Shown here: in pieces, positions 18,765 to 27,457 of the stretch
How positions within the stretch are numbered: the stretch's first letter is position 1
Layout of the letters: each line of letters starts with the position of its first letter
Source: Cytobacillus praedii
GTDB taxonomy: Bacteria > Bacillota > Bacilli > Bacillales > Cytobacillaceae
DNA: 64,000 nucleotides
Direction: 5' to 3'
Assembly (NCBI RefSeq): GCF_001439605.1
Contig: NZ_LMBX01000011.1
Location: 71,063 to 135,062, forward strand
Notes under the pieces: model-generated
Database searches by the model: none
Told to the model about the DNA's origin: nothing
What the model saw: only the letters and a program-made list of their open reading frames with translations
Program-made: the position numbers and the translations under genes

Positions 18765-19142
18765 GTGATTCGAGGAATAAGGGGAGCCACAACGGTAACT
18801 GAGAACAGAGAAGATGAAATTATCGAAGCAACAGAAATACTGCTAAAAGAAATCATTGAACAAAACAAAATTGAGGCAAATATGGTTGCATCTATTTTTA
18901 TTTCTGTAACAGAGGATATCACGGCTGCATTCCCGGCAAAAGCTATCCGTTTAATTAATGGCTGGACGTTTGTCCCAGTTATGTGTATGAGAGAAATTCC
19001 TGTTCCATCTGGATTGCCAAAATGCATCCGGGTCATGTTGCATGTGAATACAATGGTCCCGCAAGAAGAAATAAATCATATATATTTAAGAAATGCGATA
19101 ACTTTAAGACCTGATTTGAAAGTAGAGAATAGATCTTTATAA
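18765..19142 (+). CDS. aroH: Monofunctional chorismate mutase AroH
   Basis: AroH converts chorismate to prephenate, the branch towards phenylalanine and tyrosine. It belongs to the trimeric AroH class rather than the AroQ class: it starts MIRGIRGATTV, has the catalytic arginine at residue 6, and keeps FPAKAIR, CMREIPV and LPKCIRVM. The 125 residues match B. subtilis (127). GTG 18765 lies 8 nt after AAGGGGG; an ATG at 18759 overlaps the aroB stop but sits too close to the Shine–Dalgarno. In B. subtilis the trp operon follows aroH; here hisC follows after 42 bp. Confidence 0.96.
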   Translation: MIRGIRGATTVTENREDEIIEATEILLKEIIEQNKIEANMVASIFISVTEDITAAFPAKAIRLINGWTFVPVMCMREIPVPSGLPKCIRVMLHVNTMVPQEEINHIYLRNAITLRPDLKVENRSL

Positions 19143-19184
19143 AAGAATAGATTTGACATCTGTAAAAAGAAAAGGTGAATGATC

Positions 19185-20303
19185 ATGAAATGGAAAGAGC
19201 AGCTGCTTCAGTTAACTCCCTATCAGCCAGGGAAATCAATCGATGAAGTGAAAAAGAAATATGGCCTAGATAAGATCATCAAGCTCGCATCCAATGAAAA
19301 TCCATTTGGATGTTCAGAGAAAGTTATCGAAACTTTAACTAATTCTCCTTTAACGTTCCCGTTATATCCAGATGGATACGCGACGGAATTAAGAACAGCT
19401 TTAGCATCACATTTGATGGTCAGCGAGGATCAATTAATCTTTGGGAATGGCTCAGACGAAATTATCCAAATGATTTCTAGGTCTTTATTAGGAAATGGAA
19501 CGAATACTGTTATGGCTGAACAGACATTTCCACAATACAAGCATAATGCCATTGTTGAAGGAGCAGAAATACGAGAAGTTCCGTTAGTAAATGGTGAACA
19601 TGATCTTGACAACATGCTAGCGGCTATAGATGAAGACACCTCTGTTGTTTGGATTTGTAACCCTAATAATCCTACAGGTCATTATATTCCTGAGCATCAT
19701 TTGCTGTCTTTTTTAGAAAAAGTTCCGAAAGATGTTCTGGTAGTTCTTGATGAAGCTTACTGTGAATATGTGGATGCTTCAGATTATGGTGAATCCATTT
19801 CTTTATTGCAGCATTTTCCTAACTTGATTATTCTTCGTACATTCTCGAAAATTTATGGGCTAGCGAGCTTGCGCATAGGATATGGGATAAGTAAGCCAAC
19901 TACTATTTCTGCCTTAGAACCAGTTAGAGAACCATTTAATGTGAATCGTGCAGCACAAGCTGCGGCGGTTGCTGCGATCAATGATCAGTCATATGTTGCG
20001 CAATGTAAGCAGAAGAATCGGGAAGGACTGGAACTTTTCTACTATTTCTGTAAGGAAAACAAGCTAGAGTGCTATCCTTCACAAGGCAATTTCATTTTAA
20101 TTGACTTCAAAACAGATGGACATGAAGTGTTTCAATATTTACTTGAAAGAGGATACATTGTACGCTCTGGCAGGGCTCTAGGTTTCCCGACATCCGTTCG
20201 TGTAACTGTCGGTTCAAAGGAGCAAAATGAGGGTGTCATGAAAGTAATGGGAGACTATTTAACGTATAAAGCATCATGCTTGGAGAGTGCGAAAGCTCAG
20301 TAA
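19185..20303 (+). CDS. hisC: Histidinol-phosphate aminotransferase
   Basis: A PLP-dependent aminotransferase of histidine synthesis that in B. subtilis also serves phenylalanine and tyrosine synthesis, which explains its place among aro genes. The 372 residues show the class features: LASNENPFGCS at the N-terminus, the CNPNNPTG segment, DEAYCEYV, and the PLP lysine in TFSKIYGLASLRIGYG. AAAGGTG lies 7 nt before the ATG at 19185. A dispersed repeat of about 300 bp separates it from tyrA. Confidence 0.96.
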   Translation: MKWKEQLLQLTPYQPGKSIDEVKKKYGLDKIIKLASNENPFGCSEKVIETLTNSPLTFPLYPDGYATELRTALASHLMVSEDQLIFGNGSDEIIQMISRSLLGNGTNTVMAEQTFPQYKHNAIVEGAEIREVPLVNGEHDLDNMLAAIDEDTSVVWICNPNNPTGHYIPEHHLLSFLEKVPKDVLVVLDEAYCEYVDASDYGESISLLQHFPNLIILRTFSKIYGLASLRIGYGISKPTTISALEPVREPFNVNRAAQAAAVAAINDQSYVAQCKQKNREGLELFYYFCKENKLECYPSQGNFILIDFKTDGHEVFQYLLERGYIVRSGRALGFPTSVRVTVGSKEQNEGVMKVMGDYLTYKASCLESAKAQ

Positions 20304-20360
20304 AATTGATAAAAGTGTAACTTTTCAGAGGCTGTATATAGCCTCTGAATTTATTATTTA

Positions 20361-20656
20361 TGTCTAGCTGCAGCGCCTGCCCCCGACATATAGGACGACA
20401 ATACGTTAGGACAAGGAAAGCTTCGCCAGTGTCCTATGGCATCACTTAAATTGAAGCATTTAGGAGGACGTTGCGTTTTTGCCGACCCTCAAGCCACAAG
20501 CAGATAGATCCTCTACAAAGGTAAATGGCTGTCTTTCCGGAAGATTCGTCTTATGCTTGTCGGTGGTGATCACTAAGGAAATCTCCTTAGAATAATCTTC
20601 GAAGGAACAATCCGAAGATTAATTGTTTCGAAGGCGTTTTAAGCAGTTTTACTAAA
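20361..20656 (+). repeat. Dispersed intergenic repeat between hisC and tyrA
   Basis: The block starts TGTCTAGCTGCAGCGCCTGC and contains CTTATGCTTGTCGG at about 20551, shared with 40588. Its right end (GATCACTAAGGAAATCTCCTTAG … TTTCGAAGGCGTTTTAAGCA) recurs near 25533–25612. Several inverted repeats are visible, including CTAAGGAAATCTCCTTAG and AATCTTCG…CGAAGATT. It is non-coding and fills nearly the whole 367-bp gap. Confidence 0.65.
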
Positions 20657-20670
20657 AGGTGGTGTGGAAC

Positions 20671-21777
20671 TTGAATGGCCGCGTATTTATAATTGGATTA
20701 GGACTAATCGGGGGTTCCCTCGCATTATGTATAAAGAAGCATCATGAGGACGCGATTATAATTGGCTTTGATGTTCATTCTGAACAGGCTAAGCTTGCTA
20801 AAATGCTTTCTGTTATTGATGAAATTGCACCTTCAATCGAAGATGGTGCGAATGAAGCTGATCTTATATTAATCGCCACACCTGTCAAAGAGACGGAAAG
20901 AATTATGCGGGTATTGGGGAATATGGAGCTAAAGGATCATGTAATTATCTCAGATGCTGGCAGTACGAAAAAAGAAATTGTTAAGCAGTCAAAATTGCTG
21001 ACAGATAAAGGGATTGCATTCATTGGCGGACACCCGATGGCTGGATCTCATAAAAGCGGAATCACTGCTGCAAAGTCGATCCTGTTTGAAAATGCCTTTT
21101 ACTTATTAACACCTGAAGATCATATTCTTGCTGAACAAGTACAGCAGCTGCAGTGCTGGCTTTCAGGGACGAAAGCGAAATTTATCACATTATCTCCAGA
21201 TGAGCATGATTATTTAACAGGTGTAATCAGTCATTTTCCACACGTAATTGCAGCTTCTCTTGTGCATCAAGCAGAGAAAATAAGTGAAACGAGGAAGCTT
21301 GTGCCTCGTTTAGCAGCCGGCGGTTTCCGTGATGTGACAAGGATTGCGTCTAGCAGTCCTGAAATGTGGAGAGATATTTTATTACATAATAAAGGGGTTC
21401 TTCTCGGTCTTTTAGAAAACTGGCAGGAAGAAATGCAAAAAGTAGCAAAAATGCTGGAAACCGAAAATAGTGAAGAAATCTATGACTATTTTTTTAAGGC
21501 AAAGCAGTTTAGAGATGAATTACCACAAAAACAAAAGGGAGCGATCCCAGCTTTTTACGATCTTTTTGTCGATGTTCCTGATTATCCAGGTATCATTTCC
21601 GAAATAACAGGGATTCTGGCCAAAGAGGAAATAAGTATTACAAATATACGTATTCTTGAAACTAGAGAAGAAATATACGGTGTACTAGTAATTAGCTTTC
21701 AAACTGAAGAGGATCGGGAACGTGCGGAAGCGTGTATTCATTTACATACAAGCTATGAGACTTCGGTTGGCCTATAG
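20671..21777 (+). CDS. tyrA: Prephenate dehydrogenase with C-terminal ACT domain
   Basis: TyrA oxidatively decarboxylates prephenate to 4-hydroxyphenylpyruvate, the tyrosine branch. The N-terminal Rossmann motif GLGLIGGS lies within the first 20 residues; the catalytic region has GGHPMAGSHKSG and TGVISHFPHVIAASL. Residues about 295–368 form an ACT domain (DVPDYPGIISEITGILAKEEISITNIRI), the usual site of tyrosine feedback inhibition. TTG 20671 gives MNGRVFIIGLG and lies 8 nt after AAAAGGTGG, so I prefer it to GTG 20659. It ends 53 bp before aroA. Confidence 0.96.
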   Translation: MNGRVFIIGLGLIGGSLALCIKKHHEDAIIIGFDVHSEQAKLAKMLSVIDEIAPSIEDGANEADLILIATPVKETERIMRVLGNMELKDHVIISDAGSTKKEIVKQSKLLTDKGIAFIGGHPMAGSHKSGITAAKSILFENAFYLLTPEDHILAEQVQQLQCWLSGTKAKFITLSPDEHDYLTGVISHFPHVIAASLVHQAEKISETRKLVPRLAAGGFRDVTRIASSSPEMWRDILLHNKGVLLGLLENWQEEMQKVAKMLETENSEEIYDYFFKAKQFRDELPQKQKGAIPAFYDLFVDVPDYPGIISEITGILAKEEISITNIRILETREEIYGVLVISFQTEEDRERAEACIHLHTSYETSVGL

Positions 21778-21830
21778 TACATAATTTTGAATGTGTTAGA
21801 TTTGATATACTTTAGGAAAGGATGATGAAA

Positions 21831-23114
21831 ATGCCAATAAAACTGCAAACCAATCTGAAAAGCTTGAATGGGGAACTAGCTATTCCTGGAGATAAATCGA
21901 TTTCCCATCGGTCGATCATGTTTGGAGCAATAGCGCAAGGAGAAACGATTGTTACAAATTTTTTATTAGGCGAGGATTGTTTAAGTACAATCGATTGTTT
22001 TAAAAAAATGGGTGTCATGATTGAGCGGCAGGAAGAAAAGGTGATTATCCATGGCAATGGTTTTGAAGGGCTATGCGAGCCTTCAGAGGTACTGGATGTA
22101 GGAAACTCAGGCACGACGATACGCCTATTATTAGGGATATTAGCCGGACGTCCATTTCACTCTGTTTTAATTGGTGATCAATCAATTGGAAAAAGACCGA
22201 TGACAAGGGTAACTAAGCCATTGCAGTTATTTGGAGCAGCCATTAATGGAAGAAAGCATGGTGAATTCACGCCTTTATCCATTATGGGCGGGAATTTAGA
22301 AGGAATAGAATACGAGCTTCCTGTAGCAAGTGCCCAGGTTAAATCCTCCCTGCTTTTTGCTGGTTTACAAGCTAGCGGAACAACGACTGTAATTGAACCA
22401 GTGAAAACAAGAGATCATACGGAACGAATGATCAAACAATTCGGTGGAGAAGTGGAGAAAAACGAAACAACGATCCGTATAAAAGGGGGGCAGAAACTAA
22501 CTGGTACAGCTATCCATGTTCCAGGTGACATTTCATCGGCAGCTTTCTTTTTAGTAGCGGGCGCAATTGTACCAGGAAGTGAAATTAAATTAACTAATGT
22601 AGGTCTGAATCCAACCAGAACGGGCATTATTGATATTATGAAGAAAATGGGCGCAAAGATAACGATTACACAGCTGACAGAGAATGAGTTTGAACCAAGT
22701 GGAGACATCGTTATTCAAACTTCTGCATTAAAGGGCACTACTATAGAAGGTGAGATCATTCCAAAATTGATTGATGAAATTCCGATCTTAGCATTATTAG
22801 CAACTCAAGCTGAAGGAGTAACAGTCATCAAAGACGCACATGAGTTAAAAGTGAAGGAAACGAATCGAATTGATACCGTTGTTGCTGAATTAACAAAGCT
22901 TGGAGCTAATATCGAAGCAACCGAAGACGGAATGATAATTTATGGGAAAACAGATTTAACTGGCGGCACAGTTTCCAGTTATGGGGATCATCGGATTGGG
23001 ATGATGTTATCAGTTGCAGCGGCTATATGTAAAGAGGATGTATATCTAGAAAATGAAGAGGCTATCTATGTATCTTACCCTTCATTTTTTACGCATTTGC
23101 AAAGTTTAATATAG
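21831..23114 (+). CDS. aroA: 3-phosphoshikimate 1-carboxyvinyltransferase (EPSP synthase)
   Basis: EPSP synthase joins shikimate 3-phosphate and phosphoenolpyruvate, the step before chorismate synthase; it is named aroE in B. subtilis. The 427 residues match the family, with [15 protein letters not shown] near the N-terminus, [12 protein letters not shown] and the catalytic region [11 protein letters not shown]. Of the three clustered ATG codons (21822, 21825, 21831), only 21831 has acceptable spacing from AGGAAAGG. A compact terminator follows, which ends the aro operon. The GAS/GTT active-site pattern suggests a class II enzyme, but I would not predict glyphosate response. Confidence 0.96.
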   Translation: MPIKLQTNLKSLNGELAIPGDKSISHRSIMFGAIAQGETIVTNFLLGEDCLSTIDCFKKMGVMIERQEEKVIIHGNGFEGLCEPSEVLDVGNSGTTIRLLLGILAGRPFHSVLIGDQSIGKRPMTRVTKPLQLFGAAINGRKHGEFTPLSIMGGNLEGIEYELPVASAQVKSSLLFAGLQASGTTTVIEPVKTRDHTERMIKQFGGEVEKNETTIRIKGGQKLTGTAIHVPGDISSAAFFLVAGAIVPGSEIKLTNVGLNPTRTGIIDIMKKMGAKITITQLTENEFEPSGDIVIQTSALKGTTIEGEIIPKLIDEIPILALLATQAEGVTVIKDAHELKVKETNRIDTVVAELTKLGANIEATEDGMIIYGKTDLTGGTVSSYGDHRIGMMLSVAAAICKEDVYLENEEAIYVSYPSFFTHLQSLI

Positions 23115-23129
23115 TTATTTGCCTAGTTT

Positions 23130-23151
23130 GAGCTGCTATGCAGCTCTTTTT
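23130..23151 (+). terminator. Rho-independent terminator after aroA
   Basis: Perfect stem GAGCTGC-TAT-GCAGCTC followed by five T residues. Confidence 0.9.
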
Positions 23152-23262
23152 GTGTGTTGGCTAACAATAACTGGTCCGCTGGGAGCGAGAGCTCATAGTT
23201 TTTGTCATATTTAATTTAATAAATACATAGCTTGTCATAAGACCGTATAAGAGGGGGGTTTT

Positions 23263-24162
23263 ATGACATATATCATTGAAAATGCTACTATATTAAAAGA
23301 ACGCAGGATGACTAAGGCTTCATTGCTTATTGAAAAAGGGAAGATTCTATCGATTAGACCAGATTATAAACGGTATCGTTTTATTCGAATGAATGCATCT
23401 TCATTTATTATGACCCCCACATCAACTCTTTTGAATAAAGAGTTCCCGTTAGATTTGACTTTCCAAGAGTTAAAACATTACTTTATTAATGAGTTTATTC
23501 TAAAAGGCTGTACAACCTTTATAACAGTGGCTAAGGTAAATCATGAGCATGAGTTGTCGAAAGAAATTAAACGAGTTCATACACGATTATTAAATAGTCC
23601 AATTGACTATATTATTGGTGTCAGAATCCCTTCCCGATTACTAACGCCAGCATTATTAAGGAAATGCAAGCGTGAAAAGGTGCCTGCTATTTTTGTGGAT
23701 ATACACCATGTGGACGAGTTAGCTGCTCTTCCTTGGGGGTGGCTGCGGGAGGCGATGTTTCCATACAATAGTCCGTTGATTCCGATTTTTGTAAATTCTG
23801 ATGAAAAAGAAAGAAACGAGGCAAAAATCAAATGGAAGCGAGTAATGGAAAAGGAAAAAATGCCTTCTATTAATGAAGAAATAGCAGAAAATGAACCAGT
23901 CCCTTACCCAATTCTAAAAAAAATAGGGATTTTCCCTAAGAAATCAAGTATTCATCAAGGCCTAGAGCTATCATATAACTTATACTTAAAGAGCAGGGAA
24001 ATCAGAAATATTGAAGAAGCCGAGCTCTTTCATTATCATAGACATATGCTCGTTCATTCTGTCCATAAGGGAGAAGTCATTCGAGCACAGGATTATATAG
24101 ATTTTCGTCCAGGCTTTGGTGAACATGTTAAAATAGACACACCATCCTATTTTACTATTTAA
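23263..24162 (+). CDS. Amidohydrolase-like protein of unknown function
   Basis: I do not recognise a named family for this 299-residue protein. The opening (MTYIIENATILKERRMTKASLLIEKGKILSI) has the form of the N-terminal beta-sandwich strand of composite amidohydrolases such as N-acetylglucosamine-6-phosphate deacetylase and dihydroorotase. The metal-binding HxH that normally follows is absent: residues 45–55 read ASSFIMTPTST. A later GCTTFI segment fits a degenerate barrel. Basic residues are frequent. The ATG follows AGAGGGGGG. It is absent from the matching B. subtilis position and stands alone between the aroA terminator and ypiA. A catalytically inactive paralogue is my inference. Confidence 0.65.
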   Translation: MTYIIENATILKERRMTKASLLIEKGKILSIRPDYKRYRFIRMNASSFIMTPTSTLLNKEFPLDLTFQELKHYFINEFILKGCTTFITVAKVNHEHELSKEIKRVHTRLLNSPIDYIIGVRIPSRLLTPALLRKCKREKVPAIFVDIHHVDELAALPWGWLREAMFPYNSPLIPIFVNSDEKERNEAKIKWKRVMEKEKMPSINEEIAENEPVPYPILKKIGIFPKKSSIHQGLELSYNLYLKSREIRNIEEAELFHYHRHMLVHSVHKGEVIRAQDYIDFRPGFGEHVKIDTPSYFTI

Positions 24163-24203
24163 TATACTACAAGTTAGACAAACGTCCCTGAAAGGAAATA
24201 ATT

Positions 24204-25460
24204 ATGGAAAAAGTAGATAAAATTATTGAACTAATAGAGAACGGTCAGCATGAAGAAGCGATGAAGCAACAGAAACAAATTTTGCTTCAGGGATCGCATG
24301 AGGAAAGGTTTGTCCTTGCAGAAGAGCTTTTTCAATTTGGTTTTGTAGAAGAAGCAAAGGCTTTGTTCGAGAGATTACTTGAAGCTTATCCGGAAGAGGG
24401 TGAGCTGCTTGTCCTCCTAGCAGAAGCACATATTGATCTTGGCCAGGAAGATGAAGCCATCCTCGTTCTTGAAAGAGTACAGGAGGATGATCCAAGCTTT
24501 CCGCAATCATTGCTCCTGTTGGCAGATCTTTATCAAATGGAAGGGCTAAATGAGGTAAGTGAACAAAAGCTGCAGAAGGCAAAGTCCATCTTGCCAGATG
24601 AAATCATTATCGATTTTGCACTTGGAGAGTTATATGCTGAGCAAGGGAAATTTCTTGAAGCTACAAGGGCATACGAATTGGTATTGCTTAAAGAAGATGT
24701 AATTGCAGGTGTGAATGTCAATCAAAGGATGGCTGAGGTCTTGAGTGTAGGCGGAGCATTTGAGGAAGCTCTGCCTTATTATGAAAAGGCATTGGATGAA
24801 AAAATAGAAATTAATACTTTATTTAGCTATGCTTTCACTGCATTGCAAGCAGGCTTTAATCGGACCGCAATCGAAAAGTTTAATGAGTTAAAAGAGCTGG
24901 ATCCAGAGTATCATTCTTTATATTTAAATCTGTCAAAAGCCTATGAACGGGAAGAAGAGCTTGAAAATAGCTATCAAGCGATTAAGATGGGGATCAAACA
25001 GGATGAATATAATAAAGAGCTTTATTTTAATGGCGGTAAGCTTGCACTAAAGCTTGGCAAGGAAGAGGAAGCAGAAAGCTTATTTAGGGAGTCGTTAGCT
25101 TTAGATCCAGAATATACGGAAGCTGCTGCCACGTTGACGAAGCTGTTCCTTAAACAGGAACGGTATGAGGATATTTTAGAAATTACTGAAATGATGAACG
25201 ATCAAGAAGAAGAAGAGCCGCGTCTATTATGGGATGCTGCAATCGCATATCAGCATCTTGAAGAATATTCACAGGCATTAAACAAATACAATAGTGCATA
25301 TACTTTTTTTAAGGAGCAGCCAGATTTTCTTTCAGACTATGGATATTTTCTAATTGAAGAAGGAAAAAGGGCAGAGGCTGCCGAAATTTTTAATACACTG
25401 ATAAAATTAGAACCAAACAACATAGAATATCAAGATATAGTACAAAGACTCTCGGAATAA
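24204..25460 (+). CDS. ypiA: TPR-repeat protein YpiA
   Basis: A 418-residue, acidic, almost entirely helical protein built from about ten 34-residue tetratricopeptide repeats. Recognisable repeat cores include EEAKALFERLLEAYPEEGELLVLLAEAHIDLGQ, FLEATRAYELVLL, EEAESLFRESLALDPEYTEAAATL and RAEAAEIFNTLIKLEPNNIEYQ (only the repeat pattern is meant, each with the usual small/large residue spacing). TPR proteins act as binding scaffolds; no enzyme motif is present. It matches YpiA of B. subtilis in length and position next to ypiB. AAAGGAAATAATT precedes the ATG. Its partner is not visible from sequence, although YpiB next door is a plausible candidate. Confidence 0.88.
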   Translation: MEKVDKIIELIENGQHEEAMKQQKQILLQGSHEERFVLAEELFQFGFVEEAKALFERLLEAYPEEGELLVLLAEAHIDLGQEDEAILVLERVQEDDPSFPQSLLLLADLYQMEGLNEVSEQKLQKAKSILPDEIIIDFALGELYAEQGKFLEATRAYELVLLKEDVIAGVNVNQRMAEVLSVGGAFEEALPYYEKALDEKIEINTLFSYAFTALQAGFNRTAIEKFNELKELDPEYHSLYLNLSKAYEREEELENSYQAIKMGIKQDEYNKELYFNGGKLALKLGKEEEAESLFRESLALDPEYTEAAATLTKLFLKQERYEDILEITEMMNDQEEEEPRLLWDAAIAYQHLEEYSQALNKYNSAYTFFKEQPDFLSDYGYFLIEEGKRAEAAEIFNTLIKLEPNNIEYQDIVQRLSE

Positions 25461-25491
25461 TCTAGGATGTGTTTTTATTAGGAGTAAAGTA

Positions 25492-25615
25492 AACGTCTAG
25501 CACAAGAGGCTTATCTTGGCTTTTCGGGGTGAGCACTAAGGAAAGCTCCTTAACTTAATCACCACAGGTGCAATCGGCAGTCTGATGTTCCAAAGGCGCT
25601 TTAAGCATTTCATTT
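25492..25615 (+). repeat. Dispersed intergenic repeat between ypiA and ypiB
   Basis: CGTCTAGCACAAGAGGCTTA opens the block, and GAGCACTAAGGAAAGCTCCTTA and CCAAAGGCGCTTTAAGCA close it. The closing part is shared with the end of the repeat at 20361–20656. It lies directly upstream of the ypiB Shine–Dalgarno. Confidence 0.6.
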
Positions 25616-25636
25616 TGCAGAGGAGGGATTCTAATC

Positions 25637-26188
25637 ATGTCAGCCCCTGTTTCTGTCAACGAGAAGAAAGATTTTATTCGCTGGTTTCTCAATCATTATC
25701 AATTAAAAAGGCGAGAATGCGTATGGATATTAAACTATTTAATGAGCCACGACCAGTTAATGGAAAAGGTCCATTTTGTTGAGCAAGCGCAATATTGCCC
25801 AAAGGGTTTAGTCATGTCTACTCATTGTGTCGATGAAGTTCCTTTTCGTTTTTATAAGGAAAATGTCATGACTACAGACGCGGAGAAATCATTCCATGAT
25901 ATCCGACTGAACCGTGAGGAAGAAATCTTTATTCAATTAAACTTTCATGCATCAAACAAAATCCATCAATATGCTGCTGTTCTCGAAGAAAATCCTTTCA
26001 TGCCAAAGAAGCTTCGAATTAATGAAAAAGATCGGATCATTGCGGAACGATTTTTAGACAACTGTTTAGAAAGGTTTCAGAGGGATCATCTTTTGAAAAA
26101 AATCGATGAAGCACTTGATAATCATGACAAACAGACCTTTTTACTGCTAACTGAAAAATTAAACAGACTCAAGAAAGACTTTCATTAG
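25637..26188 (+). CDS. ypiB: YpiB/ReoY family protein (UPF0302)
   Basis: A 183-residue cytoplasmic protein of the UPF0302 family, matching YpiB (179 aa) in B. subtilis. The Listeria homologue ReoY is known to act with ReoM in ClpCP-dependent turnover of MurA, which controls peptidoglycan precursor supply; that role here is inferred from the family. The N-terminus ([32 protein letters not shown]) is conserved, and the C-terminal third ([42 protein letters not shown]) is a charged helical segment. GGAGGG lies 9 nt before the ATG. A terminator overlaps the stop region. Confidence 0.88.
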   Translation: MSAPVSVNEKKDFIRWFLNHYQLKRRECVWILNYLMSHDQLMEKVHFVEQAQYCPKGLVMSTHCVDEVPFRFYKENVMTTDAEKSFHDIRLNREEEIFIQLNFHASNKIHQYAAVLEENPFMPKKLRINEKDRIIAERFLDNCLERFQRDHLLKKIDEALDNHDKQTFLLLTEKLNRLKKDFH

Positions 26189-26218
26189 CTTGCTATAGTG
26201 GCAAGCTTTTATTTTTTG
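26187..26218 (+). terminator. Rho-independent terminator after ypiB
   Basis: AGCTTGC-TATAGTG-GCAAGCT followed by TTT ATTTTTT; the stem begins at the ypiB stop codon. Confidence 0.82.
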
Positions 26219-26333
26219 CTTTACAAGTGTGAGAAACAGCCTTTTAGTTAGTAGGTTATAGTGTTATGATTATGTAGAATTATTGAATGTCAGATTATTC
26301 TTTTGGACAAATTAAAGATATGGAGTGAAATGG

Positions 26334-26798
26334 ATGAAGTGGATTTCTCAGGATATTGATATGTACATAAAATCAAAGGAATATGTAGATACAGCTGTCC
26401 TGCCTTTATTTCCTGTATCGTTAGGAGACGATATCAAGCAAACGGCTGCAATGTCGGAGTTTATTTCTTTATTAAGCATTCAGCTTGAAAGACAGTTCAG
26501 AGGTAGACTGGTTATGCTCCCTGGTTTTTCTTATTTAAAATCATTCACTGAGGATAAGCTTGTAAATGATATAAAGCTATGGGAGAAAGAGCTGTTGTCA
26601 AAAGGGTTTAAGCACGTCTTCTATTTAACATCTGATAGCAGCTGGAAAACAATTGAAAGTCAATTCGAGGGTGGGTTGATTTGGCTCCCTTCCCTTCCAC
26701 TAGAGCATATGGATGAACAATATAAAAATACGATTCTTGATGATCAAGTAAAGCAGCTGCTCCAATTGTTTCTGCAAAAATGGCAGTCAGGCGAGTAA
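26334..26798 (+). CDS. ypiF: YpiF family protein (DUF2487)
   Basis: A 154-residue soluble protein of unknown function, matching YpiF/DUF2487, which lies directly upstream of qcrA in B. subtilis. It shows a conserved start (MKWISQDIDMYIKSKEYVDTAVLPLFPV) and a central LERQFRGRLVMLPGFSYL segment. No catalytic motif, signal peptide or membrane helix is seen. I place the start at ATG 26334, 8 nt after TGGAG; the in-frame GTG at 26325 overlaps that Shine–Dalgarno. The conserved link to the qcr operon suggests, but does not prove, a role near respiration. Confidence 0.85.
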   Translation: MKWISQDIDMYIKSKEYVDTAVLPLFPVSLGDDIKQTAAMSEFISLLSIQLERQFRGRLVMLPGFSYLKSFTEDKLVNDIKLWEKELLSKGFKHVFYLTSDSSWKTIESQFEGGLIWLPSLPLEHMDEQYKNTILDDQVKQLLQLFLQKWQSGE

Positions 26799-26819
26799 AT
26801 GGCAATTTTAGTCACACAG

Positions 26820-26874
26820 TTGACATGTTTTCGTCAAACGATATATTGACCTTCAATTAAGATTGATATATCAT
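26820..26874 (+). promoter_or_regulatory. Tandem SigA promoters upstream of qcrABC
   Basis: Two good matches overlap. P1 is TTGACA (26820–26825), 16 bp, TATATT (26842–26847). P2 is TTGACC (26846–26851), 17 bp, TATCAT (26869–26874). Both point at qcrA, whose ATG is about 75–100 bp downstream. Confidence 0.7.
26829..26838 (-). promoter_or_regulatory. Near-consensus Spo0A box in the qcr promoter
   Basis: The minus strand reads TTTGACGAAA, one base from the 0A box TTTGTCGAAA. It sits in the spacer of P1 and just upstream of the P2 -35, a position suited to repression of P1. The qcr operon of B. subtilis is known to be repressed by Spo0A at the onset of sporulation. Confidence 0.45.
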
Positions 26875-26947
26875 TGTTATGTCCTAGTTTTATATTGTGT
26901 TGAATATTGTCCGTTGGACTTAACTTCATAATAGAGGGGGGAAAGGT

Positions 26948-27454
26948 ATGAGCAAAAATCGTGTTTCAAGACGTCAATTCCTAAGCTATACACTAACTGG
27001 TGTAGGCGGTTTCATGGCTGCTGGAATGTTGATGCCAATGGTTCGTTTTGCAATTGATCCAGTATTGCAGGCAAAAGCTGGCGGTAATTACATTCCGACT
27101 CCGCAAAAAGTTGCTGATATTACAGAAGTGCCAACTCGTGTTGACTTTACATTTGAGCAGCAGGATGCATGGTACAATTCTGAAGAAACTGGAACTGCGT
27201 GGGTTTATAAGGACGACAAAGGAGAAATTGTCGCACTTTCACCTGTTTGTAAGCATTTAGGGTGTGTGGTTAACTGGGAAGGGGATAAAACAAAACCTGA
27301 ACATTTCTACTGCCCGTGTCATGGAGGACTTTATACGAAAGATGGTACAAACGTTCCAGGTACACCACCTATTGCACCACTTGATGTATATCCTTACATT
27401 GAAAAAGATGGTTACCTGCACTTAGGTAAAGCAGAGCCAAAGAAGGGGGCGTAA
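26948..27454 (+). CDS. qcrA: Menaquinol:cytochrome c reductase Rieske iron–sulfur subunit
   Basis: QcrA carries the [2Fe-2S] cluster that takes the first electron from menaquinol in the bc complex. The Rieske ligands are C101-x-H103 (CKHLGC) and C122-x2-H125 (CPCHGG), with C106 and C124 forming the stabilising disulfide. The N-terminus has a twin-arginine motif (SRRQFLS at 7–13) before a hydrophobic anchor, so export by Tat is expected with the cluster already inserted. The 168 residues match B. subtilis. GAGGGGGGAAAGG precedes the ATG. It leads the qcrABC operon behind two tandem promoters. Confidence 0.98.
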   Translation: MSKNRVSRRQFLSYTLTGVGGFMAAGMLMPMVRFAIDPVLQAKAGGNYIPTPQKVADITEVPTRVDFTFEQQDAWYNSEETGTAWVYKDDKGEIVALSPVCKHLGCVVNWEGDKTKPEHFYCPCHGGLYTKDGTNVPGTPPIAPLDVYPYIEKDGYLHLGKAEPKKGA

Positions 27455-27457
27455 TCC

